From Gordionus sp. m RMFG-2023 (Eukaryota; Nematomorpha; Gordioida; Chordodea; Parachordodidae): 64,000 bases of DNA. Below, piece by piece: positions 23,001 through 32,808 of this stretch. Position 1 is the first letter of the stretch; every line of letters starts with the position of its first letter. Below the pieces are notes generated by a model. The model saw nothing but the letters and a program-made list of their open reading frames with translations. It was not told the origin of the DNA and ran no database searches. The stretch is taken from contig NC_088775.1 in the NCBI RefSeq assembly GCF_954871325.1, positions 124,001-188,000 of the forward strand, given 5' to 3'. Position numbers and translations under genes: made by a program.

Positions 23001-24997
23001 TTATAATAAAAACACTTAATACAATAATGTTTAAACCATACATAATCGCCCGATAATTTTAGCAATAAATATTATTTAGACTTCCCTCTGCACTACACTT
23101 TTAATATATAAAATTATCCTCATAGATTTATATTTTTATATTTAAAATTAAGTTAGTTTTAATTTCATATCTAAATTCCTGAATTAACATTTATATTTTA
23201 AAGCAATAAATTTTTAACTTTTCACACTAACTATAATATATTTTGTATGATTCGTAAGAGCTCATGATCTTAGATAATTTAAAACTGTAGCAATTTTGTT
23301 TTAGCAATCACTTCACTAAAAATATAATTTTACTTTATAAGTAATTATTATATGGAGGATAGTTTGATTTTTATAAATAAATATTATATATGTTTCTAAT
23401 TACCTCGAAATTTGACTTTAAATATATTATATTATAAAAGACTACCAAGGTATTTAAAACTATATATATAAATAAAATTTAAATCAGTATTGAAAAAATA
23501 CATCTTTTTTTAAAATTTTGATTATTTAATAAATAATAATATATTAGTTTGTAAAAAGAAAGGTTTTAAATAAATATTAAAAGTGTTAAAATTATTATGA
23601 TGAAATTTATCCATTTATTTAGATTAATATGTTTACTATGGAGTATTTCATCATTAAAAAATATTGTTTATTTTCGAGATAATTTGTTAACTATTATTTT
23701 TCAATATGTATGATTTGTAGTTATCTTTTTCTTATATAATAATATAAAAATTAAGAGTAGTGACTAAAATAATGATGATAGAATTATACATGTATATAAT
23801 CGGCGTTTGAATGTATCACTATAAAAATATTATTATGTATTTATTATAATTGATGTTATTTCGAATTCATATAATATATCTAAACAATAAGTTTAAAAAA
23901 ATATTTATATTAAATAATTTACATATGAAACTATATTAAATATCTATGGTCAACCCTTATCGGAGGAACTCTTTTCGTTGTTCTTTTGTGAGTTGATTGA
24001 TTTGAGAACCTAGATTTCTACAAAAATTTAGTACTATGGTAAGTGGGGTCAAAATGATTGGTATGATAAAACGGTTGCTATATATTTCTGTATATTGAGA
24101 TTTTATGTTATATGTAGGCTAGGATGTTGAGGATTGATTAGAAGGAATAAGGATGCCTAATGAATGGCCAAGACAGGAACGACAATATAAACTATATCTT
24201 CCCTTCATACTCACGGATACAACCTGAGCATGTGTTTGGGGATGAGTGATGGAGTAGTTAAGACAAATACCATAAGGTAATAGAATTAAGATTGGATTGA
24301 CAGAGGGAAGAGTTTAAAACTCGTCCAGTTGGAATTGAGGAAGGTTCATGTTGCTTATTTATTCATATAAGATATCCTAGATGGGTACATCTTGAGCCGT
24401 TAATTTGAAATCAAAAGAGTGTTAGGAGAATTTAAATTTAATTGAATAAATTCGAATTTACTTTCGCGAATAATGTTAATTTTTTTAATTTCAAAGCTGG
24501 GACAACTCAACATTCCGTCAACGATATATAAAAGATAGCAACTATTTTTAAAAATAAAATTAAGAGTATAATCACTTGAATTTGGAGTAATATTTGCCAA
24601 AAATTGGTAATGATGGATGGTACTCAGTTATAAAATAAGACATTCTTTAATTATTACTAAAAAAAAAATTCTGATTTCATAAAATATGTTTTTTAGTAAA
24701 TTTTTAAGCTGATATTCTTTGACTTTAAATTTTAATTATATCTATTTTGTTAAAATATATTAAAGATCCATTTCCAATAAAAAGTTTGAATATTCTGCTT
24801 TATTATATTATATAAATGCATTTATATTCATTTTATCCTTTTGATTAACTATAAGAAATAATTAACTAAAGACAAATTTTGAATTAATTTATAATCATTC
24901 TTTCTTTCAAAGTTCCTAAGAATATGTAAAATTAAATAAAATTTTTATTCTTTGTATAGGTGAAGATTTAAAAGTTTTTGGCATATTCAAGAACTAA
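8000..24997 (+). CDS. Micro-exon gene, locus 1: predicted small secreted peptide
   Basis: Predicted exons are 8000-8063, 8988-8996, 11460-11483, 17803-17823, 19943-19963, 22406-22426 and 24960-24997, of 64, 9, 24, 21, 21, 21 and 38 nt. All six joins are phase 1 and the spliced frame has no stop, giving 65 residues. Residues 1-18 form a hydrophobic signal peptide (MNTFLPLFFLSTLALTFC). The rest is short, charged and probably helical, with a run rich in Glu, Lys, Ile and Leu. Introns run from 0.9 to 6.3 kb and contain mobile elements. Locus 2 at 53578 has the same plan and a very similar signal exon and 9-nt exon. The organisation resembles schistosome MEGs and aphid bicycle-type genes, but I recognise no named family. 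Exons 1-3 are best supported. Later exons were picked by eye for splice sites and phase, so false inclusions or missed micro-exons are possible. An alternative ending lies at 11724-11785. Confidence 0.55.
8988..8996 (+). CDS. Locus 1 exon 2: 9-nt micro-exon
   Basis: CTGGAGAAG sits between a TTTTCTAG acceptor and a GTAATT donor. Joined to the G left by exon 1 it reads Ala-Gly-Glu. Locus 2 has the matching CCGGAGAAA with the same acceptor and donor words, again giving Ala-Gly-Glu. A conserved 9-nt exon at the same place in both paralogues is the strongest single piece of evidence for the micro-exon reading. Confidence 0.7.
9267..9518. mobile_element. TIR element with 32-bp inverted repeats and tRNA-like core
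   Basis: GAATTACAAATC.. (9268-9299) is repeated inverted at 9486-9517 with one mismatch over 32 bp, ending in GTGGTGG(T/C)CAAGAC. The interior has a tRNA-derived piece (9301-9370, minus strand) and two diverged copies of a word like CGTTACTCCGTATATGCAATGCTTTTCTTA. No clear TSD is visible. It lies in intron 2 of locus 1 and looks like a MITE that has captured or evolved with a tRNA/SINE head. Confidence 0.6.
9301..9370 (-). pseudogene. tRNA-Ile-like derived segment
   Basis: Read on the minus strand it has a D-arm/A-box like word (TAGCAGAGTCGGTTAGAGCG), an anticodon-region word GTTGATAACGCG compatible with a GAT (Ile) anticodon, and then GATCGCGAGTT of the T-arm side. The B-box and acceptor stem are degenerate, so this is a tRNA-derived relic, not a working tRNA. 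Confidence 0.55.
9723..10080 (+). repeat. Tandem duplication of ~190 bp
   Basis: The unit at about 9723-9900 recurs at about 9913-10080. Shared words include TTTATTAAT(T/A)ATC(A/T)TCTCTAATCATAA and AATGATGACTTGACA(A/G)AATAACAA. Both units lie in intron 2 of locus 1. No coding potential. Confidence 0.55.
10585..10645. other. GC-rich double-hairpin segment
   Basis: A short GC-rich island contains GCCAC (10591-10595) facing GTGGC about ten bases later, followed by CGCTGATA (10624-10631), a GTCT loop and a perfect TATCAGCG (10636-10643). It abuts the left side of the C-run element at 10639-10904 and may simply be its end. No RNA family is recognised. Confidence 0.35.
10639..10904. mobile_element. 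C-run TIR element, relative of 3124-3703
   Basis: The right end TCATGTATACGCTG matches the right end of the element at 3124-3703. Upstream words match too (TTTACGGCAATAT.. versus TTTACAGCAATAA.., then ..AAATTTATCCTA(A/C)CCC..). Just inside the right end is a run of more than 20 C. The left end, CAGCGCATAGG, is diverged and I find no TSD, so the copy is probably truncated or old. Confidence 0.45.
11460..11483 (+). CDS. Locus 1 exon 3: 24-nt micro-exon
   Basis: It lies between a TTTTTTATAG acceptor and a GTATAA donor, phase 1 at both ends. With the G from exon 2 it reads ValGlyGluSerThrProProLeu. Locus 2 has no counterpart of this exon. Confidence 0.6.
   Translation: MVRVPHH
11724..11785 (+). 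CDS. Alternative terminal exon of locus 1 (weak)
   Basis: A good acceptor (CATAATTTCAG) precedes 20 in-phase codons starting Gly-Ile-Tyr-Ser and ending ..SerIleLeuArg, a TAA at 11783-11785 and AATAAA at 11807-11812. Joined to exon 3 it would give a 52-residue secreted peptide. An open run of this length is common by chance here, and the downstream 21-nt exons fit the paralogue better. It is therefore offered as an alternative 3' end, not the main one. Confidence 0.3.
12073..12600 (+). repeat. Outer left arm: GGTCGTTTTTTTCGAC array
   Basis: Tandem units of about 30-32 bp, each with GGGTCGT(A/T)TTTTTCGACT. The repeated word is itself partly palindromic (GGGTCG..CGACCC), so each unit can also fold locally. 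The inverted counterpart is 15130-15729. Confidence 0.8.
12660..14007 (+). repeat. Inner left arm: ~119-bp tandem repeat, ~11-12 copies
   Basis: The unit begins at CAGTGAGGATGTATCATAG and contains TGACAATTGTCA, CGCTATTTTTGAAC and CTAAACATGTTAAATT. Starts fall near 12802, 12919, 13037, 13158, 13277, 13397, 13513, 13630, 13750, 13862 and 13982. The central copies are the most alike and the edge copies the most diverged, as expected for unequal exchange. Confidence 0.85.
14008..15060 (-). repeat. Inner right arm: inverted ~119-bp tandem repeat, ~9 copies
   Basis: At about 14008 the array flips abruptly within a unit (..GATAGGTGATT then TTAACATGTTTAG..) and continues as the reverse complement to about 15060. 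There is no spacer loop at the switch. The arm is roughly two copies shorter than the left arm. Confidence 0.85.
15738..17802. other. Rest of locus 1 intron 3
   Basis: AT-rich sequence between the giant hairpin and the 17803 exon. Apart from the possible 9-nt exon at 16194 I see no gene, TIR or array. Confidence 0.4.
16194..16202 (+). CDS. Possible extra 9-nt micro-exon of locus 1
   Basis: ACTTAACAC lies between a good acceptor (TTATAATTTCTAG) and a GTAACT donor, and is phase 1 at both ends. Included, it would add Asp-Leu-Thr and change the next codon to Pro. Because it is symmetric it could be optional. With 9 nt of sequence it can easily be chance. Confidence 0.25.
17803..17823 (+). CDS. 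Locus 1 exon 4: 21-nt micro-exon
   Basis: It follows a strong polypyrimidine acceptor (TATTTTTTTTAG) and precedes a GTATAT donor. Phase 1 reading after the G of exon 3 gives AlaAlaPheAlaGlnLysIle. Position, length and the ..AAATCA/..AAATGA ending match the 21-nt exon 55294-55314 of locus 2. Confidence 0.55.
18000..18260. other. GC-richer patch in intron 4, origin unknown
   Basis: Between exons 4 and 5 this stretch is distinctly less AT-rich than its surroundings and contains words such as CTTCTCGAGGATCGCC and ATGATGCAAGCTTACC. It looks like a decayed coding relic of a mobile element. I cannot assign a family. Confidence 0.3.
19943..19963 (+). CDS. Locus 1 exon 5: 21-nt micro-exon
   Basis: TTGAAAATGCAGAAGAAATAT lies between AAACAG and GTAAAT. 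After the A of exon 4 it reads IleGluAsnAlaGluGluIle. The acceptor is pyrimidine-poor. Support comes from locus 2, where 56698-56718 has the same length, phase and ..AAATAT ending. The first ~30 bp of the following intron are also similar (GTAA(A/G)TTTATATTTT(C/G)TTAATA(T/C)GTA), which suggests true paralogy. Confidence 0.5.
20395..20850. other. GC-richer island in intron 5, unrecognised
   Basis: About 450 bp with clearly lower A+T than the surroundings. The minus strand has a short open stretch beginning Met-Gly-Cys-Ser-Arg-Ser and containing MetAsnLysTrpLeuGluGlyLys, then stops. It resembles the decayed coding part of a transposon, but I do not recognise the family. Confidence 0.35.
21436..21472 (+). 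repeat. (AAAG)n-type purine tract
   Basis: A short, slightly impure microsatellite of AAAG/GAAA units in intron 5 of locus 1. It is the complementary motif to the long TTTC tract at 55773. Confidence 0.7.
21846..22310 (+). repeat. Diverged duplicated block in intron 5
   Basis: Several words occur twice: ATATTGGTAT.. with GTTATTGTTTTGTATGATC at about 21902 and 22021, AAAATA(A/T)ATTTTGC(G/T)GCAT at about 21849 and 22125, and GAAGTATTT.. with ..CTAATCTAAACTA or ..CTGATCTAAACTA at about 21960 and 22248. This suggests an old tandem duplication with rearrangement. Confidence 0.45.
22406..22426 (+). CDS. Locus 1 exon 6: 21-nt micro-exon
   Basis: A good acceptor (TTTCATTATTTTAG) and a GTAATA donor flank 21 nt that read, after the T of exon 5, TrpLysLysTyrGluArgLeu. 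Both ends are phase 1. The segment is charged and amphipathic like the neighbouring exons. Confidence 0.55.
23597..23713 (+). CDS. 38-codon signal-like ORF (weak)
   Basis: The ORF starts Met-Met-Lys-Phe-Ile-His and has a leucine/isoleucine-rich stretch (LeuIleCysLeuLeuTrpSerIle), so it looks like a secretory signal. It ends at TGA 23711-23713. It lies inside the last intron of locus 1, and no phase-1 donor like those of the other signal exons is present. Chance is a likely explanation in such AT-rich DNA. Confidence 0.15.
   Translation: MMKFIHLFRLICLLWSISSLKNIVYFRDNLLTIIFQYV
23950..24390. other. GC-richer patch in intron 6, unrecognised
   Basis: Less AT-rich than its surroundings, with no long frame on either strand. 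Probably a decayed mobile-element fragment. No terminal repeats seen. Confidence 0.3.
24960..24997 (+). CDS. Locus 1 exon 7: terminal exon
   Basis: A very strong acceptor (TTTTTATTCTTTGTATAG) leads into a phase-1 frame that, with the A of exon 6, reads SerGluAspLeuLysValPheGlyIlePheLysAsn and stops at TAA 24995-24997. AATAAA follows at 25019-25024. The reading runs on smoothly from exon 6 (..TyrGluArgLeu then SerGluAspLeu..). Confidence 0.5.
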
Positions 24998-25025
24998 AAA
25001 TTTATTTTTTATTTTAGAAATAAAA

Positions 25026-26050
25026 GAAATAAGTAAAACTTATTTTATTGGGTAATTTTGAATGCCAAACAAAATTATAAAATCATAATTATTAATAAAA
25101 TTATTCCTATGGAAGAATCTTGAGTAGTTTTTATATATATTTGTAAAATAAATAAATAATAATTAAAATAATAAAAAGGTTTAATAATTGAATTTTTTAT
25201 TTGGAAATTTTGTGTCAAATTATATAAAATATTAGTCTCCTAATAGGAGTGGAACATCAAATATAGGAAATAAAACTTACTTAAAGATTATACATAATTT
25301 ACGTCGACTGAAATAGGTTTTAGACTATAATCATGATTTGGACTAAATAGTAAAAGATTTGAAATTCTTTTATCACATAATATAGTATATTAATTGGAAT
25401 TCTGGGATAAAATTCCTTAGATAACCGTTTTTTATACTGAATATTAACTTTATTTTTATTTTATAAGAGAAAGATATCAAGAATATAAGTAATAATATAT
25501 AAAAATCAATCATCATCTAAATTTGAATCCTTTATATTTTTGTTTTATATTTAGAAATATTTATGAAACAAAGTAAATAATATCATTATGTTACTTTAAT
25601 TTTATAGTGTTGGAAAAATTTTAATAATATATTTTATTATTCATGCAAATATGAATATGAATAGCAAATAAAGAATGCACTATTCTATTTGCAAGCGTTT
25701 TTTGAATAGGGCCCAGCATAAATATATATTTATTTTCTACTTAAAATTAATTTTTCCAAATCATCTTAGTTGCAAATATAGAAATGCCAAGTAAAACAAA
25801 TTTTTTTATTATATTTTTACATGAAATATACTAAAAAAAAACTAATAAATTAATTTTTCCAATCAGAAATGTCAAGTAAAACAAAATATTTTTACATGAA
25901 AAAAATATTTTTTTAAAAAAAGAAAGAATACTTATTTGAATTCAACTTTCATAACTTGAAAGATATGCCAAAATATATTTTCAGTAATTTTATTCTGCCC
26001 AACAAAATTAATGCTCGGCCATTTTAATTATTTATCTAAATTAAAAAAAA
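25026..26050. other. AT-rich spacer with a short duplication
   Basis: No gene seen. Words shared by 25746-25832 and 25848-25905 (TTAATTTTTCCAA.., GAAATG(C/T)CAAGTAAAACAAA, TATTTTTACATGAAA) show an old local duplication of about 90 bp. Confidence 0.45.
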
Positions 26051-26060
26051 AATAGCTAAT

Positions 26061-26209
26061 ACCGGCCCTGCCCGGATTAAAAAATTTTCTGTCCGGCTCA
26101 GCCCGGATTTTTTTTTCAAAAATTTTTTACGGCCCGGGCCGGCCCGGGTTTAAAAATTTTAGGCCCGGCCCGGATATTTAAAAAAAATTTTTTTTAGGCC
26201 GGTCTCAGA
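26061..26209 (+). repeat. CCCGGCCCGG-type array, left block
   Basis: Units of 25-35 bp each pair a GC-rich word (GCCCGG, GGCCCGGGCC, GGCCCGGCCCGG) with an A/T tract of TTTAAAAATTTT type. The GC words contrast sharply with the AT-rich surroundings. A second block with the same motif order lies at 26867-26958, and a related block at 32809-33000. Confidence 0.6.
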
Positions 26210-26314
26210 ATTTTTTAAAATAATATTAACCTGGCATATACAAAAAATTCATCTACTTGGTATTTTATCATATTTTTCGGCGAGTATTATCATTTAATAA
26301 GCAAGCATATTAGA

Positions 26315-26523
26315 TAATGTTGTTAGCCGATTTTTAAAAACGGCTAACTCAATGTTTTCGCCAGAAAAATATTAACTAAACCTCGAAATTTCGATACTAT
26401 ATGTCATAGACCTTTGCTCCTTTTATGAGCAAAATTTTTAGGCTTGCGTAATATTTTTCTGGATAAAAAACTGAGTTAGCCATTTTTAAATATCGGCTCA
26501 AAACGAGTCGTTTAACAAAACTA
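26315..26523. mobile_element. Small TIR element of the TAGTGTTGTTAA family
   Basis: The left end is TAATGTTGTTAGCCG and the right end is CGTTTAACAAAACTA, diverged forms of the giant foldback ends. Subterminal inverted words are also present (GGCTAACTCA.. versus ..TGAGTTAGCC). The interior word TTAGGCTTGCGTAATATTTTTCTGG recurs, partly or inverted, at 43965 and 45738. It sits between the two CCCGG blocks and may be nested. No TSD is clear. Confidence 0.5.
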
Positions 26524-26866
26524 CTACATATTTTATTTTTTTTATTCTAAACAGATATTTAGTATATTACAAATTGAGACTATAAAAAATTTGTGTAAAA
26601 AACATTTTGAGAATATACTATATTATTGTATTTATAAAAAAAATTAAACTGATATTTTAATTAATAAAAAATATAACATATATTATCATTTGCGTATTTA
26701 TTCCATGAAAGGAAAACTATATCTATATTATGTAATATATACTATGAGTGTTAGCTAGTGATAACTTTCACCAAACATTATATAAATCATAACTATGTAT
26801 AATCATGATGATCATATCTAATTGACGAATATAATAATTCATGTTGTATAAATTTTAAAAAAAAAA

Positions 26867-26958
26867 TACGGCCCGACTCGCCCCGGCATTTTAAAAAATC
26901 AGGCCCCCCCCCCGGCACGGCTTTTTTTAAAAGAAATTTATTATGCCCGGCCAGGGTA
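26867..26958 (+). repeat. CCCGGCCCGG-type array, right block
   Basis: Words ACGGCCCGACTCG, CCCCGGC, a run of about ten C, GGCACGGC and GCCCGGCC alternate with A/T tracts in the same orientation as 26061-26209. The blocks may be two parts of one element split by later insertion, or independent arrays. Confidence 0.55.
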
Positions 26959-26965
26959 TATTTTA

Positions 26966-29340
26966 AAAATTTAGTCTCTGATATATATATATATTAAGTA
27001 TATATTTTATATAAAGGTAAGAATTAAAAAAAATTTGACGATTTGGAAGAAGTGAGTAACTGTTTTAAAATATTACAAATGCTTAGAAAATGTCTTGCAA
27101 CAGTGTTGTATCATGTCAAAAATGCTCAGCCATTTTCAATTATATAATAAATAATAATTATATCTACTAATATTTACTTAAGCCATTCTGCGTATTTAAT
27201 TTTAAATAACCACGAATAACATTACCGTTATAATGATCCTTGATAGAGTAACTGAGAAAAACTTATATCTTATTTTCCAGCATCATATGATGGAATATTT
27301 GGAAAATTTTAAATACAAGGCTTTTAATTGCGATAATGAATGAACATTTAATGGTATTGATATAAAGGCAATTAAAATTAAATATGTCTGAAAAATCACT
27401 ATAGTAAGAAAAGAGATAATTCTAAAATAGATTAGCATCACTCGAAATTTTAAATCATAATTTTTATCTGTTCTTCAAAAAGGAAGAAGACTGAACTGGG
27501 GAATAAGCATATAATTTGTTAATAGATCACTACTACTTTCGACTCATTATAAAATTAGTTTAGTATTCAACGCTAGGTTATGTCAATGACTATCGTCTAA
27601 CGTCTTTGTAAAGTTTCTATAAAACTTAAGTTTGACCCCATAAATAATTTAGGAAATAGTTGAGGGAAGCTTTCTGTATGCGGTTAACAAACTATCAATT
27701 TGTTGTTATATGTAATAAACATATTTATATTTATATTTTAAATTTTATTTTAATTCATATTAGAAACAAAAGCCCCTAAAATCCCAAAGTATTACATTTA
27801 TCCTTAAAATATTTAAAATCTGATTTTTTTATTAATAAATATTTATTTAATTTTTGTTATTTTTAAATTTATCACTGAATATTTTAAACTAATTTTTACT
27901 CATATTTCTCTATACTGGTATTTATTTCTTTTTCATGTATTCATTCAGCATAAAATATTATATTTAAATTCCTAATCTCTTGAAATTATTTTTCCTCTCT
28001 GTTAATATACCCACTCCCCCCTATTTTTCCTTTATTTATTGTCATTTTTTTTTATATGTTAGAAACTCACTATTTGATTCCTTCTCTGCATTATTTTCTT
28101 TATATATTTTGGCATAACTCACTAACTTGACTTTTATGACATAAGTAAAATTCATATCGCTTATTTATAGAGTTTTCTATTATTGATTCATAATTACTAC
28201 AAATTTATATTTATAGCCCCCTATATTATAACATGCTTTAAAACCTAAATTCAAACTTATATGTTGCAAGAATTTATCGACTTATTTTAGCATCTTTATT
28301 CTTCATTCCTCTATAATATAAACAATAGCAATAATTGCATAGTAATTATTATCTTTCTGAGTCTTTTATGAAGCAACGTCAAGATTCCAAACTATTCTAA
28401 ATTTAGATAGATTTCATTTCTTTTTGCAGAAATGTTTATGATAATGTAATTTTTTTCATTTCTTTCTCCTAAATAATAAATATTAACAATAAAGCAGTAT
28501 TTATAAAAAATAAAATGAATTTTTAATGCCCAATGCCATTAGGGAAACACTATTTTCAGTGACAAATAAAATTAATATAATTTTGATAAATTTTAAGAAA
28601 TCTATCGAGTGAACAGTAATATTTACAAGTCATTTTATTTGAAATATGTATACTAGAGTGAAAACTACAGACAATTCTTTTATAAATAGCATAATTATTT
28701 TTGTTAAATATCTAAATAGTCTAAATCAAAATAATAATCCATCGTTGTATTCATTAACGTATAAGGTAAATTACAAATTTCGGCAAGAATAAGTTTCATA
28801 AAATAATTGCTAAATCATTTAAAAAATTATAGCAAAATGCTTATATTGATCCCCTATTCATATTTAAATCATAGAGAAAATAGGAAAAACTTAATTATTT
28901 ATCACTTTGGATATATAATCTAAAAAGTAACTAGATATGATAAATTTCTAAGGTTCATTTAAGCAAAAAGACATTAGATTATTTAAAATGCTTCAAAAAT
29001 TTATTAGTTTTGTTATTTATAATCAGCTCTAGAGTTTTGATGTATTAAAGTCATAATTATTGTATTCTTATTTTGTTTATCATTTCTCAATTTTTTTTTC
29101 ATACTAAAATATTAAAAATTTTAGAATTTTCAAGTAAAACTAATTATTACACAACTTTTAACCCATCTTTTTAAAGAATTAATTTAATTCCTTAACAAAA
29201 AATGATATAAATTTATATATCAATGATAATTTGTAAACAACACTAATCTGAAAGGTTAAAGTAAATAAGATGAATAAAAAATAGTATTTCAAATATAAAA
29301 TAATGCGAGTTTAAAAGAAGGAATTAAATAATTTGAATTA
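26966..29340. other. AT-rich spacer, nothing recognised
   Basis: From about 27720 to 28330 the plus strand is rich in T and C. No long frame, TIR or array was found. Confidence 0.45.
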
Positions 29341-29369
29341 TTTTTCTTAATCAATTTAAGAAAAGACGG

Positions 29370-29680
29370 TCTATTTTTAGAAACCATGTTCCGTGGATTT
29401 CCAATATGAGCACAAATATTTTGTTTTGCAAACTCCTGTACATTCTTAGCTGAACCATTTAGAAAAACTATTGGGGAAAAACATAATTGTTTATCAATGG
29501 GTCCCCACTAATTTAATACTCTAGCTAATCGTCTTTGACAATACCCGCGAAGCAATAGAGTTTTTCTGTTTTATTTGGAAAACGATGAGATATAACCGCA
29601 CCCAAACCTAAATTGGAGGCATTAGCAGGGAGAATTAAGGGATTATAAGGTTATCCAAAGTAGATCCGTTTAGTTTTTTT
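29370..29680 (-). mobile_element. Ty3/gypsy-like pol fossil fragment
   Basis: Read on the minus strand, 29557-29640 encodes a segment resembling the start of the gypsy RNase H region (SerAsnLeuGlyLeuGlyAlaValIleSerHis, then ProAsnLysThrGluLys). The neighbouring sequence is less AT-rich, probably from the same element. It is a short internal piece, broken in several places, with no LTRs visible, and looks old. Confidence 0.5.
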
Positions 29681-29689
29681 AAAAATAAA

Positions 29690-30300
29690 TAAATTATTAA
29701 ATGCAATCATAAATCTATGATCATAACCCATCGGATATTTCTTTGTAATGCATCATATAATTAAAGCACATTTATTGTAAAATGAAATGAAGCGATAATA
29801 ATATATAAGAAATTCATTAAATAACTGCAACTTGTTAACATTATTTATGGCGTGTAGTATACCTTCTTTGGTTTGCAATCCGTCATATGTCCTGAATATT
29901 TTATTACTTCTGTCATAAGAATTCTTGCAATATATAATTTCAATTGCACTCTTATATTAATAATACCTTATAGTAACTTTATATAGTGTTCTAAGTTTTT
30001 CATAAAACAATAATAACATCTGGATAAGCAAATGTCCCGGGTATGTTTAACGAATAGAAAATATATTTAAAATTAGGCAGGTTTAGGCGAATTATAAATA
30101 CTATTATATCGAAAAAAGACAAAATAGTGTATTGATCACTGAAATTTTTTTTTGTTCACCATCTAATTCGAGCTGTAGATATTCTTGAAAATATCTTATT
30201 TTACCCAATCTGATTAAAAATGTCTTGATTTGTAGGCAATTAGTACTTATCTACCATATGATATTCGATGATAGTATATGAAAATTCTCTGTAAATTAAC
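29690..30300. other. AT-rich spacer, no gene seen
   Basis: No coding, TIR or tandem signal noticed. Confidence 0.4.
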
Positions 30301-30314
30301 ATAGTACTATCTAG

Positions 30315-30680
30315 AGGTCCGCAATGCGAGTTTTGATCAAGACGCCTACCCACCCAAAGTATTAAAAACTTTATTCCGCTCTACCATAGTTTCCTAAAAA
30401 TATCTTACCCATGGACCTGCTCATTTATCTAAATAATTTGCTTAGCTCACCCTCTCTCCCGCTCAATTTTAAAAATTATTTTATTGGATTGTATCGATAT
30501 TTATTTTAATTATTTCTACTTAAACCTAAAAAAAAAATGATTTTATGATCTATTTATTACGACTGAAATAATATTTTAAATTCCCATCCTCTCTTTGTTT
30601 TAACCGCCCGCTGACCAGCTCAATGTTTAAAATCTATTAGACCGCCAATACTAGTGTGTAGTATGTGCGAGTGTTGCCTA
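30315..30680. repeat. C-rich interspersed repeat, possible C-run element relative
   Basis: The plus strand carries words such as ACGCCTACCCACCC, CACCCTCTCTCCCGCTCAAT and ACCGCCCGCTGACCAGCTCAAT; the last two are an internal repeat. Spacing and bias resemble the interior of the elements at 3124 and 10639 (GCCGCCTACCCTTACCCCC), but the ends do not match clearly. Confidence 0.3.
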
Positions 30681-30699
30681 CATGCTAAAACCCGTTCAT

Positions 30700-32230
30700 C
30701 GAAAATCTATAGCACCATCTTTTTTTTAAAGGTATGACAGATGATGCATGTTAGAAAATCCTACTTTCCTAGAAATTCCCTACTGTATTCCATTTTGTAA
30801 ATTTAGACGATTTAAAATATTTTTCAAAAATGGGTGTGCAAAATTTTTAAAAATCTGGCAAAGCACTGGTTCCCTGATATCTTTTCCTTTAAAATCTTAA
30901 TAATTTTACATTTCGCATAATAACCTGCTTCCAAAAATATTTTTATCGGTTCGCGATATAAAAACTAAAGTTGCATATATTAAACAATTCATTTATTGAT
31001 TCTGTTATTCCTAAAATATCTCTACTTAGTGTGATTTTAAAAGAATAATCGATGGTGAATTATTGTATTATATATATTTTTTTTTATCTATACCTCAATT
31101 AATAATTGAAGCGTTTGGGATCTCTATAAATTAAGAATTCAAAGTTTTGAATGAATTACCATATTTCACATTTGGGATGAATCTTGAGCATGTATAAAAT
31201 AAAATTTTGACTAATAGTATCTATATCCATTCTTCATTAAAATAGAGCTTAATTTAATAATGAATGTGTACCCTAAAAAAACTAGTATAATAATGTTTAA
31301 AAATTTCTTATATTTATATAATTAATCTATTTATATTATTATTAATAAAAGGAAGAGGATCCAGAAACTGACAACTATTCAATGATTAATTTTCATGATG
31401 AAATTACTAATATTTATTATATAATTCCAAAATTTGAAAATGTTATATAAAATATTTAATTAATTCATACCATTATAATTTCCTTTAAGGGGTTAGTATA
31501 TTGTAACATTTTTACATTTTAGATTTTATATTGGTGTTTTTTATTATTGTAATTTATTATTATATTAATCATTTTTTGCAATTCATAAAATAATTTTGGG
31601 CTAACTTATCACATACGTTATATTTAATTTGTAAATTTTAAAAGTATAATTCTTTCACTAAGGAAGTATTGAAAATTGTTTAAAAATTTAAAATAAAAGC
31701 TCTAGAGATTGGTGGAGTACGGAATATAGCTCATATTTTGTTTAGATCAATGTCAATATTTGCAACTAGTTAATCTCTTTCAAAATAAAACATTTTTCAA
31801 TATTGTTTATAAAGAAAAGGCGACCTATAAGAAGACCCCAATTACAAATAAATTTTACAATTCCAAAAAAAAATTAAAAATAAAAATGCATGAAATTAAA
31901 AGAAGAGGTATTGAAAATTATTATCCAACCTTTTTTAAAATCATAATTATGGCCTTTACAACTGTATTAGATTTTATTATCGCTAAGTTAGGCCTGTCTT
32001 TATAATATTATATTATTTCTTAATTGGCCAATTTTAACAGTTTTTTTTTCAGGCTAAAAGTATATAGATTTTTGCAATAAAAATTTCTAGGTTGTTATTA
32101 TGTTAAGCGTTCATATAATCTGGCGAGGGGGGGGGAATACAATTTGTCCATTTTTTTTAAGAGGAGATAAGTAGACTAGAGGTAATATGAATTTGTTAGG
32201 GGGGTTGTTATCATATATTTTTTAGATATA
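30700..32230. other. AT-rich spacer, no gene recognised
   Basis: An 81-codon open frame at 31760-32005 is lysine/isoleucine-rich and featureless. From about 32110 the plus strand has G-runs, including GGCGAGGGGGGGGG. Confidence 0.4.
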
Positions 32231-32269
32231 AATATGCCAAAATATATTTCTGCAAAAACATTATTTAAC

Positions 32270-32390
32270 ACTTTCTTAAAGTCCTATCATAATAATACCA
32301 TGGTTATGTACCAAATTTTTATATTGCATACAATCATAGTGATATTCAAATAAAAATTGTTTCTGGATAATTTTCTGCTATCTTTTAAAA
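32270..32390 (-). repeat. Interspersed repeat, inverted relative to 51702-51850
   Basis: The reverse complement shares ATTTTAAAAGATAGCA, TTTTATTTGA, ATGATTGTATGCAATAT and a region around ACCATGG/ACCATTG with 51702-51850, in the same order. Confidence 0.45.
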
Positions 32391-32808
32391 TGCGATTTAA
32401 AATGGTTAGACATTCTATCAGCAAATCAGATTCATGCCATACCATATTTTATATTAATTAATTCATTGTATATGAGAGTATTATTAATTATTCATATTCT
32501 AAATAATAATTTTTTTCAATTTTATTTTTTTTAAGTTGGTAATTAAGTATTGATACTTTAAAATAAATTAAGGGATTACTATTAATTAAAATTTTAGACG
32601 TAGATATAGTTTTTTTGAGAGGGATTTGCTTCCAATGATTGTTCCAACTATCTCCAAAAATATAATGCGATATATCACACTGTAAAGAGAAATTTGAATA
32701 AAATTTAGTAAATATTATTAACTTTTTAAAAATAACGATTATAAATTCAAGATATTTAGATTTGCTATAAAATAAAGAAAAATTTGGTTTAGATATTAAA
32801 AATATGTA